64,000 nt of DNA from Geosiphon pyriformis (Eukaryota; Glomeromycota; Glomeromycetes; Archaeosporales; Geosiphonaceae): contig JAAOMT010000481.1 in NCBI GenBank assembly GCA_016748015.1, positions 5,061-69,060 of the forward strand, read 5' to 3'. The position numbers were made by a program, and so were the translations under genes. Under the pieces are notes generated by a model, which did no database searches, was not told the origin of the DNA, and saw only the letters and a program-made list of their open reading frames with translations. This document shows, in pieces, positions 48,140-59,999 of the stretch; position 1 is the first letter of the stretch; every line of letters begins with the position of its first letter.

Positions 48140-49255
48140 TTTTAGATTTTATTTTATTCAATTAAAAAAAAATTCAGGAATGTAATTCTGACAATCGATC
48201 GCAGGCGAGAGCAGCATAAGGTCCAATTGCAAAAAAATAGTTTTTTCTGCTTGGGAAACTCATTTTTTATATCCTTTATGGAAATCTTATGTATTGAATC
48301 CGAAATTTTGCGATGAAAACTCACATTCAAACAAAAAGTACATTGAAATATTATATAAAAGTTTTGATAATTTGACTTTTATTATATTTATTTTAAAAAT
48401 AACATCAATGAATTAAATTTTAATTTCATTTAATATAATTCACAAATTTTTTCAACAATTATTTTCAAAAATAGACCAAAAAAATATTCTATTAAATTTT
48501 TAAAACTGTTAGGAATATTCTCAATATTTCCAAAGATTTTACAGAACTCCAATATCGTTATTCTTTCATTACCAAATTTGATTGTTGTTCAGTTTATTTA
48601 AAATACACCAACAATATGACTGTCTCTCACCAGACACAAATAGTAATAATTTATTTTTAATATTTAACCGTTCAAGTTTACTTGATTAGTTTCTTAAAGG
48701 TAATTATTTTAAATTGACAAGTTATTTTTTTTCCTAAAATTTAGAAACTCGCTCATCATTCTAACCATCATGATCATTCATTTCAAGAATTTTAAAAAAT
48801 GCAAAGGTTGACAGGAATGATTATATTGATTGGTTTATCATTATATATTATAGGTTTGTCTAGGTGCAAGAAGAAAAAAATTATTATATGTCATGCCATT
48901 AAAATATTTGGTATTTTAATTTGATAACAGGAAAATGAGTATAAAATATCAAAAAAATATTCTGTAAAGATAAAATCAACCTCTTTTTGCTCTTAATGAA
49001 CAAATGAGAGAGTTAAAAAATTGTTTAATTTTATAGTTAACTTTTCTGTAAGTAAATTATAACTATAAAGTATAAAGTATAAACAATTTAAAATTCCTTG
49101 TCCCTGTCTTTTTTTTCTAAAAATTTTCACTTAAATTTGAACAACCATTGCTAAAACGAACAAGGAAGTTAATAGAAGAAAGGCCAGAGACCATTTTAAC
49201 ATAAATCTTTTCAAGAAAAATATATCTTTTGGTGCATTGGATAAAGCACAATGAT
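48140..49255. other. Intergenic region, no gene recognised
   Basis: Mixed composition, with a few GC-richer patches (TCGATCGCAGGCGAGAGCAG at about 48194). No domain, start or splice structure can be supported. Confidence 0.45.
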
Positions 49256-49261
49256 TATTTT

Positions 49262-49294
49262 TTTCCGTCCAATTTTTTTTGCAACACACTGTAG
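49262..49294 (-). mobile_element. Solitary Tc1-type terminal repeat
   Basis: The minus strand reads TACAGTGTGTTGCAAAAAAA followed by ATTGGACGGAAAAAA, nearly the same as the end at 20394-20424 and in the same orientation. No transposase is recognisable next to it (49000-49250), so this is probably a remnant or one end of a non-autonomous relative. Confidence 0.55.
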
Positions 49295-49654
49295 CTACTG
49301 AATTTTTTTTTATAGTTAAACTTGTGTAATCAATTTGTAGCGACATTTAATTTCTTAACATAGGGGAACAGCAGTATAAATAGGGACTCTGCCTTTAAGA
49401 AATTACTTACTTTCTAAAACGTACTATTAATAAAAGATTTAAAAAAGCTCTCTTCGAATTATAACCTATTCACATATAAAATTTTATTCAGAAATACATG
49501 ATTGCAACCTGTGTTCACCCTGTCAAGAGAGTATTATAAATAATAATTCTAATCGTTGAAGCTCATGCTGGTTCATATTTTTTGAAAAACTTTACCACGA
49601 CTTTTGAAGCAGCAATAAAGTAGTCAATGAAATAATTAAGAATCCAATCTATAT

Positions 49655-49962
49655 TCCACCTAATCGATCTAATATTCATAAGGCTAATTTTCATTACTAT
49701 GAATGGATTCCATGGGAGCGTTTGTCGAATATCAACGAAATTGCTAGGGGAGGATTCAGTAGAATTATAAAGCAACCCTAATTGATGAATTAATTAATAA
49801 ATATATTATGAAAAATCATGGTTTCATAGAATATAAAAGATGGGGAGTAGAGGAGGAAGTAGCAATAAAAATTATGCCAACAAACAGTGAAGACGTGTTT
49901 AAAAAGGTAAACAAAAACTATTATTATTTTATATTTATATTTATTATTTTATGTATTATTAT

Positions 49963-50001
<39 letters not shown>

Positions 50002-50850
50002 TTTTACACTGTGTTGACAGTTAAATATTCAAAGAGTTATTGAAATTAATAATAGTGGATATATAAGTGATTATATCACTTCAATCTATGGGATTACGCA
50101 AAATGCTGAAACAGTCAAATATGGAATTGTGATGGAGTTTGCTAAACATGGAGATATGCGAAAATATTTATCAAAAATTTTCATTATATGAGTGGGTTGG
50201 AAAAATTAAGGATCGCATGGAAAATAGCTAATGGACTTTCTTTAATTTATACTTATCGTATGGTTCATCATGACTTGCGCTAGGGCAACATCCTACAAAA
50301 GGATCTACAATCGGTACGAATTGGAGACCTCGGATTATCTCAAGCAATAAACTATGAAGCAACAACAACAGAAAAAAAAAAGATACATGGAGTTATTCCA
50401 TACATTCAACCAGAAGTCTTAAGAAAAGAAAAGCTTACTTCAGCTGATAATATTTATAGTTTTGCCATGTTATTATGGGAATTAGCAACAGAAAAGCCTT
50501 CTTTTCATGATCGTTTTCATGACCACCTTCTTATAATGGATATTTTGAATGGTTAAAGACCTAAGGTTACTTCCTCACTTATTCCATTTTGTTTTGCTGA
50601 AATAATTGTAATGTGTTGGGATGCTAATTTTAAAAATCGTCCTACTGCGGAAGAAGTTGGGAGAATTTTGGACGTTCTATAAGTGGTGCAAGTATAACTC
50701 TGGAAATCCGACGTCTAGATATCGAAAGTTTATAGAACAGTCTAAAACTGAGAAAATGGAACAGTTTTTAGTATCAAAAAAATGGCAGAAGGTTAAACAA
50801 CGACAACGAGCATACATCGAGGAGCAGTTTATAGAAGTTGTCTTTTAACT
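49655..50850 (+). pseudogene. Protein kinase gene, inactivated
   Basis: A kinase of the type expanded in glomeromycetes. It reads WIPWERLSNINEIARGGFS (glycine loop), a frameshift at about 49763, then EEEVAIKIM (the VAIK lysine). An intron follows at 49907-50020 (GTAAAC...TTGACAG). Then come VKYGIVMEFAKHGDMRKYL (hinge), a frameshift near 50180, and the catalytic loop HHDLR-stop-GNIL. The TAG at 50281-50283 breaks what should be HxDLHxGN. Next are IGDLGLS (DFG position as DLG), PEVLRKEKLTSADNIYSFAM with LLWELAT, a TAA at about 50555, RPTAEEVGRIL and another frameshift near 50680. At least three frameshifts and two stops make it non-functional. The C-terminal tail remains readable (YKWCKYNSGNPTSRYRKFIE). 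Confidence 0.85.
49963..50001. repeat. CTTA microsatellite in kinase intron
   Basis: About nine CTTA units inside the GT-AG intron of the kinase pseudogene. Confidence 0.85.
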
Positions 50851-50909
50851 TTGCAAATGATTGATTTTTCTAAAGATTACTATTTTAGAAATCCTGATTA
50901 AAAATTTTC

Positions 50910-51957
50910 AATAAAAAATGTTTTGAAAGAATGTAATAAAAGGAATCACAGCTAATTATTATCTTTGATAAATATTTTATCTCTAAATTAAATTTATTTC
51001 TATTTATAAGTGTTTAATATTAACCTTCATTTACAGTTTTAAATCTACCAATATAATGTAAAAATTGATATAAGATCTTTAACATCAATGATTAAATTAG
51101 CAAAAAAAGCAAATAATTTAATTTCAAGTGGATCATAATAAATATACATTTATTTTAATCTTTTATCATCTGATTTTCATTATCAGAATAAAATTTGATG
51201 ATAGTAAACTCTTTATTTGGAAAAATATTATAAAATATTATTCAAAAAAATATTTTTTATAAATTTTTGCCTTGATAAATATTGGAAAATTTTAATTATT
51301 AATAATTTAAACTCTTTTATATATACCAAGTTTTAAACAATAAATCATGTAAGTTAAGATTTAATAATAAGGTTTTGAAAAAAATTACACATAGTAATAG
51401 ACTTGGTTACTATTATTTAAGAACCAATTTCATATTTTTAATTTCATAAATTAATAAACTATTTTTTTGGTTAATCTTAAAAATATTTCCAAAATTTAGA
51501 AGCAGTAATTATTATACAATAACGATTAAATTTGAACACTTAAATTATAATTATAATTTTCATTATTTTTAAAAATTTTAGTAAAAAATTTAACAAAAAT
51601 AGTTAATATAGCAACAAAAAAAATTTATTCAAAAATATATAAATCTTACATATATCAAAAACATTTTTTTCTTAAAATATTATTTTACCTCTTTTTAAAT
51701 AGTTTATAATAACTATTTCTCAAAATTATTACTCTTATAAAAAAACAAAATATTTACTTTTATTAATATTTTAATAGTTATTATAATTTAATAAAAACTT
51801 TAACAGTGTTTTAATAAACCAAACAATAATTATATTTTTTACATAAAAAATACTTAATAAAAAAAAACAAAGCTCAAAACAACAAAAGCAAATATTTAAT
51901 AAATTTTAAAACAGTTGAATTAATAAACATTTATTACAAAATTAGAACAGCTTTTAA
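50910..51957. repeat. 1.1 kb repeat, copy 2 (possible solo LTR)
   Basis: Same orientation as 23206-24309, and matching it from AATAAAAAATGTTTTGAAAG through ATTAGAACAGCTTTTAA. No pol sequence follows it here. If the repeat is an LTR, this would be a solo LTR that inserted just behind the kinase pseudogene. Confidence 0.55.
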
Positions 51958-54560
51958 ATTCTACAACTTATTTAATACTTATAAAACATTTTATAAAATT
52001 TAATATTACAACCAATAAAAATTCAATATATTGAAAAGTTTATAAAATTAATATTTTAAAAATTCTCAGACCAAATTGTCTCAATAATTTTGAAAAATTA
52101 CAAACAATACTTTGACTTTAATAAAATTTAGTCATAAAAAAAAATTATATTACTCAAGTAAAAATTAAGTTATTAATTAATATAAAATTGTTTTTATAAT
52201 TCTATTATTAATTAGTATATAATATTATTTTTATTTTATTATTTTTTATTTTATTAAATTATTATATAATATTATATAATACCCAAGTATAACTAAATAT
52301 AATAATCAAATTATATAATATTTTAAATAAAATAATATTTAAAAATTTGCCAAAATATATATTTAAATACCAAAAATTTTATTAAACTATTAGCAAAAAA
52401 ATACTAATAAAATATATAAAAAAAAGTTTTCTTTAAAAAAATTTTAAGTTAGAAATAAACACATAAAATAATTAGTTATTACAAATAAACAAAATAAATT
52501 TTTACTTTTTATAATTATATTGCTTTAAAATTTACAATTTAACTAATATTTTGAAATTAATCAGTTATTAGCTTTAATAACAATTTAACTAACTTCAATC
52601 TAAACAAAAAACTATTTTTTTTGTTTAAAGTCCTTTTTTTTTAAATTATTAAAAAATTTATAGTCAAGTTTCTTATAAAAAAGTTAATTTTTATAACAAA
52701 ATAATTACATATAAAAATTGGAAAAAATTTACAATCAAAGATTTTTGCAGAAAAATTAACTTTATTGCAAAGTAACTATATTAAGTAATTAGTACAGAAT
52801 TGATTATTTTATTATAAGTCTAATAAAATATATAGTTTAAAGTATAAAAAATACTTTAAAAATAAATTAGCTTATTAAAAATTTAACAACTTTTATTAAA
52901 AGCACACAATTAATAATTTTTTAATATTAACAATATCTTAAAAAATGATTAAATATTAAATAATAATATATTATATTATAAACTTTATGTTTTTAAAATA
53001 CAAAAAATTAAACTTATTAAATTTATTTATAACAACTTAAAGACTATTAACATTATTTTTTTGTCTTTAAATAAAAATAAACTATTTTTTTAACATAAAA
53101 ATCTGGTCTTCTGTTTTTTATTATTGTTATTCTTAAATTTTTGTTTTAATCTATTTTAATAAGAAGTATTTTGTATTAAACTTTTGTAAAATATTTGAAA
53201 TAAAAGTTTAATTAAACAATTAATTCTTTAGTATATTACATTTTTTGTTGTGTTATCTAAATTTTGTTTTTTAAATACGTTTTGCTAGATTATTTTACAT
53301 TTATTTGAATTTATTTGAATAAATTCAACAAACTAAAAAAAATTTCTTTTTTTTATAAAAAAATACAACCAATTTTTGTATAAATAATATATTAATAAGA
53401 GATATAAAATTATTTGCTTAATTTAAAACAGTATTAAATAATTAAATAAAAACATATTAAATTAAAACAGTTTTATTAACTTGTATTTTATTGTAACTTT
53501 ATTCTTTACAAATAATAAATAATATGAAAAACTTAATATGCTAAAAGCAAAAAAAAACATAGAGTATTTCATAAAATTGAAAATACAACAGTTTAAATTA
53601 AATGTTTCATAAACAAAAAACATATTATTATATTTACTTTACACTATGTATATATTACTTTATGTTTCTAAATGCAAAAGATTTTTGAAAGAAAAATAAT
53701 GATAATTAAAAGTAATTTTTACAAATTTTTTATTCTATTTTATTTTTCAATGCCCAATTCATAAAGTTATTATTAGTCTTAATTATTTTTATCAATATAT
53801 TTTGTAATTTTTGTATTTATACTCTTTACTTATTCTTATTTACTTTTAAGTTTTTTATTTCTTTTTTTAGCTTTTTCTTATCCTCTATTTTTCAATTTTT
53901 TGGTTTTTATTATAATACTTTTTCTTTCTCAACTTTTTTTTTAATTTACTTAACTTATTTTTTTTTGTCCAACTTTTTACTTTATTATTTCAGCTTCTTT
54001 ATGTATCTTTTATATTGGGTCATTGCCACTTCTAATTGATGTTTGATAGCTTTAATAGTGGTCGTGATGTTTTGTGTATTTGTTATGATTTGAAAAAATA
54101 TGGTTAATATATGTGTGGTTATGTAAGTAATATTTCAGATCTTTTATCTATTAGTATAAATTACTATTTAGATAACAAAGCCACTTTTATTAAATAGCCC
54201 CTACAGTATGCTTTGTAATATGAATGTTTATTTTAATGTGTAAAATTCATTAATAATATTGTTCATTTTTTTCTCCTGAAGACATAGCCCAACGAATTAT
54301 TAAATATTAGACTGGAGCCAATTAAGACTATTAGTTACCACCACAGCAAACTTTCTATTGGCTACTAATTTCTCCAAATATGTTGCCTATGTTAGTCACC
54401 ATCTGAAACGGCTTGCACATGCCCATGGCTCATCAATATTGTTATTTATTTTTTAATTTAAATATTAAATTAACTTTCAAGTCATTATTGTATTATATAT
54501 TTTTAACATTTAATATTGTAGCATAATAATATTTAAATAATAATATTAAAAAAATATTTG
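51958..54560. other. AT-rich region, mostly unrecognised
   Basis: Extremely AT-rich to about 53750. Between 54120 and 53750 the minus strand reads a Lys-rich, coiled-coil-like stretch (TTIKAIKHQLEVAMTQYKRY) interrupted by stops. The 54240-54450 part is of mixed composition with no recognised gene. Confidence 0.4.
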
Positions 54561-54900
54561 GGGCATGCTGCAACAAAACCAGACAAAGTGAACATTTGAC
54601 GGCATTAACGGATATTTTTAATCCTTGGTTTGGTGGCACAACCGTGGCTCAACATAAATTTATCAACTATTAAAGACAGTTTGATTTACCTCTGAACCCT
54701 TTTTCTTTGACGATAAACAAAGATTACTTCAAACACATAAATCACTAATTAGTATGGTTAGAACTATTCGTACGAATCTAGCCATGTCAAAGGTATGTTA
54801 AAAACATCAATCACAGGGGCAACAATCAGACAATCTGATTTGATGCGTGCGATTGTTCTGCAACGTGATATGCCCCATGATACAAGGGAGCACAGCAAGA

Positions 54901-54906
54901 TATAAA
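54901..54906 (+). promoter_or_regulatory. TATA box of the copy 2 NTPase-nuclease gene
   Basis: GATATAAACGCGC lies 42 bp before the proposed ATG at 54948 and is followed by a pyrimidine-rich leader (CGTTCTTTTGTTTCCTTCTC). The sequence here is GC-richer than the average and organised like a compact fungal promoter. It supports the upstream exon. Confidence 0.5.
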
Positions 54907-54947
54907 CGCGCTCACGTTCTTTTGTTTCCTTCTCATAACTTGACAAC

Positions 54948-57900
54948 ATGAACCAAGTCAATTGGGAATTTGTTAATCAATACGCTCGACAGAATCCTAA
55001 GGCTACATACGACGAAATTTACGCAGAGTGCCTCAAGACACAAAAAGGTAAGCAAGGAAGCAATGCACGTTTATTAGGAAAATGTTACGAATCTTGACAA
55101 CACAATAGTTGGGACGAGTTGAATCGTAGCAGAGCTAGGTTATATGTAAACTCATTTCAAAGGTGAACTGGAGGAGACAAGAGACATTATGGGTTAATAG
55201 AGGAGCAACGGGGGTTCGTAGAATAGCCATGGGGGTCTACAGAGTGAGAATAGTTGGAATGCATTACGACACGCACGTTGAGAGGAGTATAGAATAGAGC
55301 ATTGTCGTAAAGGTTAGGTTATACGTAAACTCGTTACAAAGATAAACTGGAGATATACTATTTATGCGTTTGGGTTAAATAGAATAGGAGCAACAGAGGG
55401 AGAATAGTTCGAATGCTGTTAGAATAGGCGTAGCAGCGCGCAATGTTCTTCTATTTTCATTTATTTGAGAACGTTGGATATTAGTTCGAAGAGTAGTCGA
55501 AACGCGTTACTGGGCATTTATTTGATCACTCATTCTGATATTTTCGTCGTATTCATTATATCTCTTCCTACATATTCATCCGTCGTGGAAATTTATTGAT
55601 ATTTTGACGCTACATTTTTTCGGTATATTGCGTAACATTCGTTTCTATCCATACTCGTGTTCCTTCATAGCCGTTGGTGAGCAACCTTCTTCATATTCGC
55701 AATGTACTTTTGCAAAATTTATGTCGCTATTCATTATCTCTCAAATAATCGCTTGTACACGCATCGCAGACGCTAAATAATGATTTTGCCTATTCCATAC
55801 CTTTGGTGTCGATCCTATATCTTTTAGATCCAAATTTGGGTTACTGGTTTGGTTATAGGGAGTACGCCGCCGTGGAGATAGCATTTTCGGACTCGGAGTA
55901 CTGCGATCCTTATGGCGTTGCCAAAGCGTTCTGCCAACACGTTGACAAAAACATGACGGAGTGGGATCCGACAGAGTACGACTCACCGTACTGTGACCTG
56001 ATACAAGCTTCCGGCTTTGGAAAGTCTCGACTGATGGTAGAGATCGGGAAAATTTTACCCATTTCGTATGTTTGCCTTCGCAGAGAAGACAGTGGCGGAT
56101 CACCTCGTTGTCCAATTGCCGATATCTTGACCGGACAGAGAAAGCTTAACGATGGAACCGGACGAGATGCCGACATGGTCAAAGTATATGTTGCATATTT
56201 TTGTGCAATATTTGAGCGCATCCAGTTCTTTTTCCATGAAATGATCGCCGAAGGATTGGCAGAACGCTGGATCCAAAAACAAATTTCCAAAAAATCATCA
56301 ATTGTTTTTTGGTTCGCAGTGGAAGCGAAAATGAGAGAAATTATTGTGCAGCTTCCGTCTTTGAATGCGAATGCGAATGGCCCCACATATTTCACAGAAT
56401 TAAAAATGGTTGTGTCTAAATACTGGAAGTCAACGAGAACATGCTTGGAAAGACCCTGGATAATCGATAGTTATGAAGTCAAATCACGATTCTTGTTTGT
56501 TTTTGACGAAGCAAGGATCCTAAATGAAGAGAATGGACAGACCTGGAGCAACTTCGAGTGTTTGCGATACGCCATGGGAACACTTCCTGTAAACGGTGAA
56601 GGTGGAGGAGTGTTTTGTGTTTTCTTGGACACTACTTCCAAGATCCATAATTTAAGTTCATTTCGTCTGCAAAAAAAAGGACGCAAACTGTTTCCTCCAT
56701 TCACTGAAATCGCGTTTGTCGATCTTTCTGCCACAGACTCGCCGCAAACCTTGGCTGAATCAGCTCTACCACAGCACTTTTTTAAATTCGGAAGACCATT
56801 ATGGACGGCTTTGCATAGATCTGACCGTCTCGCACCAGCCGCCGTCATATCATTCGCGAGAAGCAAGCTAATCGGTGGCATGGATTACAACGGCTGGCTA
56901 GATAAGAAGAATGGAGAACGGATCAATGATCTGGAGTGCCTTGCAATTCTTGGTCCTCGTCTTTGTCTGGACATTGTTCCTCAAAGCGAATTGGCCTCAA
57001 CACTTACTTTAAGCTACATGCGTCCTTGTTTCTACATCAACGACGCTCGAACCACAATTATGACAGGATGCGTATCAGAAGCAACACTCGCAGAAGCTTC
57101 AGCGCAAATCACCGGTGAGTCTGAAGGGGTTGGGTTGGTAAGAGTTCTGAATCCTCTCATAAACATGATGAAGGAAGGACTGATCGAGAGAGGATACCAA
57201 GGAGAAGTGGTTGCGCGCCTTATTTTGTTACATGCGTGGGACCGTGCTTGTGGTGCATTGCAGTCGTTGAATAGCGTAGAGAGTTCGAATTGGTTTTCTC
57301 GTCCTATGCCTCTGGTACACTACCTGAGATATCTCCTTAAGTATAATGTCTACTGCGATGTGATTTGTAAGATGGATGAAGACGACATTAAGAAGAAGTT
57401 GTTGAAAGCATATATTCGATTTAACCATTTCATTGCGATCACCTATACACCGCCTCCCGAACATATTCTTGCAGCACTTAAGCGCGGCACTGCTTTTGTC
57501 TGCAAGCGAAATCAACAAGGGACAGACTTGATCATTCCTTTGGTAATGGACATTGGGATCCATGACCTTATGACGTTGGACAATATTTCGTATGTTCTGG
57601 TCTCTGTGAAGAACTATCAAAAGAGCAAAGATATTAACTACTTCAACAATGCGACAAGCATAAATTATCCGTCAAATGTCGGAATCGAACAATTACCCAC
57701 CTTGCCTTTCTTATCGCTATACATGCAATTCAGTACTAACTTGGCAGGTGTAGATGAGGAATATTACTTCCCTCAAGTTGGTACAATTACTGGAACCACC
57801 GAGGCAAAGATAGTGGAGATTCAAAGGCGTGAAAAAAATGAAGAACTTTCTGGGAGTTTGCTACGGAAACGGAAATGCGAGTCTAATTCTGAAGATAGCG

Positions 57901-58358
57901 AAGTGAACTACAGCGATGAGCTTGCATACAGACATTGTTATCAGTTTGCAGTCGGATTGTTTGGTCTCACTGCATATGATTTTTTGCAGGAAAATGATAG
58001 CGGGAATCAGTTGCTGAACACTGTTCAACGATTGCTAGTGGCTTGGGAGGATCCTGTCGATTGTCAAACGGATGAAAAGGAGCATTTCCTGCTTCGGCAG
58101 ATGCAACCATTGGTGTATACGTCAGAAGAGCCTGCTATAAGTTCGCGATCCCAGTCGACCAGCCAGTCGACAACTCCTAGAGTGAAAACTAGTGTTCATC
58201 GTGAAACCGTAGAAACCGGAAGTTCTTTGACACCAGCCTCTTTTGATTCAATAGACCAAAAACTTATTCCTAATCAGCAGAAGCTTGAAACGGACATCGC
58301 ACAAGCCATTGAAGAAGCCGAGAGGTACCTCCAGGAGAAAGCAACAAAGACAACATAA
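54948..58358 (+). CDS. Crinkler/RHS-like P-loop NTPase-nuclease, copy 2 (two exons)
   Basis: Exon 1, 54948-55047, encodes MNQVNWEFVNQYARQNPKAT, then YDEIYAECLKTQK, and ends in a GTAAGC donor in phase 1. The CTTTTAG acceptor at 55827 restores exactly the frame of the long ORF (K-D-PNLGYW), giving 876 residues with exon 2, 55828-58358. Walker A is GFGKSR with Lys99 and Ser100; Walker B is FDEAR near 260. The nuclease-like motif is GTDLIIP (Asp600) then VLVSVKNYQ (Lys628). Compared with copy 1 there are a 7-residue and a 3-residue insertion, and the copy 1 start Met is Val (GTG). Without exon 1 the first Met would be at 55953, close to the P-loop. Such NTPase-nuclease proteins are known as secreted or host-directed effectors, or as transposon-derived proteins; which applies here is open. 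The exon 1 model is inference from splice phase and promoter context. Confidence 0.65.
55130..55410. repeat. Two diverged tandem copies inside the intron
   Basis: AGGTTATATGTAAACTC at about 55136 and AGGTTATACGTAAACTC at about 55315 begin similar blocks. Both continue with a CAAAG-GAACTGGAGA-like segment, TATG-GGGTTAA, AGGAGCAACGG/AGG and GAATAG. The period is about 179 bp. The region is AT-normal and GC-richer than the surroundings and has stops in all frames, as expected of an intron or spacer. Confidence 0.55.
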
Positions 58359-58609
58359 GTTGTAGATGCTGTGTATTTCCAGACAGCTATTAGTGAAACT
58401 CAAAAATTAAGTCACTGTCAGTTTGTAGAAACTAATCTAATTACATGCATAAACCATGAAAGGATATAGGATTATAAGTATATATATATATTACTTTAAA
58501 GCAGTTCTTTATTGCTTGCATATTCATTATTGTAATTGCAAAAAAGAAAAAGTAATAAAATTTATATATAGAATTACCCGTATATAAAAAGTTCTAATTA
58601 TAACATTTT

Positions 58610-59105
58610 TTACCGAATATGAAATGGCAATATGTTTCTTGGATTTAGGTTGTAATTGTGGTTGCTCAAAAAGAATTCTAAAAGAAAAGTTTGCCAAATT
58701 ACGTGAGGTATTTCAAGCTCTCTCTAAATCTAAACAAGATATATTTTTAATGCTAGTTCAAAAGCAAAAAATAGTGGAAAAATAAGTGCCAGCCAATGTG
58801 TTAAAAAGAAAATACATACTAATAAGCGAATATTTTACTACTGAGATCACAATACACTGCTTTGTCAGAAAACATATCTCAATATGTTGAGAATTGGCCA
58901 CACTCATTTGGAAAATATCAGAAATTATCTAACAACAAATAGCATAATACCATGCATTTATAGTAACATAAAATGAATGCCATAATGAAAAACCAAGATA
59001 ATTATTGATAAAATTGTTGCTACATGAAGAATCTTTTCAAAAATTATGTTAAAATACCTAAATTACCAAGTCCTGGTAGAAATTTTAACCAAATACTTGA
59101 TTACT
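58610..59105 (+). pseudogene. Transposon-type coding relic, copy 2
   Basis: Counterpart of 29467-30000. CSKRILKEKFAKLREVFQAL is readable at about 58670-58730. From about 58820 a longer part reads TNKRIFYY, a TGA where Trp would fit, then DHNTLLCQKTYLNMLRIGHT, HLENIRNYLTTNSIIPCIYS. Several frameshifts follow. The coding origin is evident from more than 60 readable codons with a sensible composition. I recognise the style from transposon-associated fungal proteins but cannot name the family with certainty. Confidence 0.5.
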
Positions 59106-59999
59106 TATACTTTTTTCAGCTAAAATAAGTTATAAATTTTATTTATTATGATTTTATTACAGGTTACAAAAGCAATAGCATGTTAAAATTGAAAAAATAT
59201 TATATATTTCACAAGCTATAACATCAACTAATGCTTTATATTCAAATTATAAGTCCAAAATGAATTATGTAATACATGTTCACATTTTTGATATAAATTA
59301 TAATACAATGACTACAAGAAAAAAAAGCAAAAAATTTACTAATAAAATATAAAAAACATTTAATTAAAGTTAAATTGAAGAAATAATTATAACAAAAATA
59401 TAAAATTAGCAAAATAATAAAAAAATTTGTAGATAAATATTTTATGATAAAAGATAAAGCTAATTATTATAGCATTAATATTATAGTTTATTATAGCTAT
59501 AATTGAGATATAAATAGAATTTATTATTTTAACTCATGTAAAGTATATTTATTTAATAAATTAAGACAATATATAAATAAATTAATTATATTTTTGATAA
59601 AAAAAAATTTAATAGCATATTAAACATAATATTTAATAAAATTGAATAAAGATAAAAAACATTTAAAAAATATTTTTGATAATATAAAAAACAAAATAAT
59701 AATAATACTATTATTTGATTTTATTTATATTTAACAATTTGCAGCTATTATAAATGTATTAAATTAAATATTATAATATTTAAACATATTAAATTTAAAT
59801 ATAATGACAATTTTAGATTAATTAAGAATATATATTACAAAATAACTGTAAATTTTATGAATTATGTAATTAAAGTTATAAAAAAGTCTAATATTATTAG
59901 AATAAATAAAGCATAATATTATAATAATAAAGTTAATTTTTAATATTTTGATATTATAAGTAATTTGAAAATTTATTAAAATAATTATTTAGTTTATAA

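Noticed and set aside
50910-51957. Solo LTR with target site duplication
   Set aside because: The bases directly outside TGTT...AACA differ on the two sides (AAAAA versus GCTTT), so no duplication supports exact LTR ends; kept only as a repeat.
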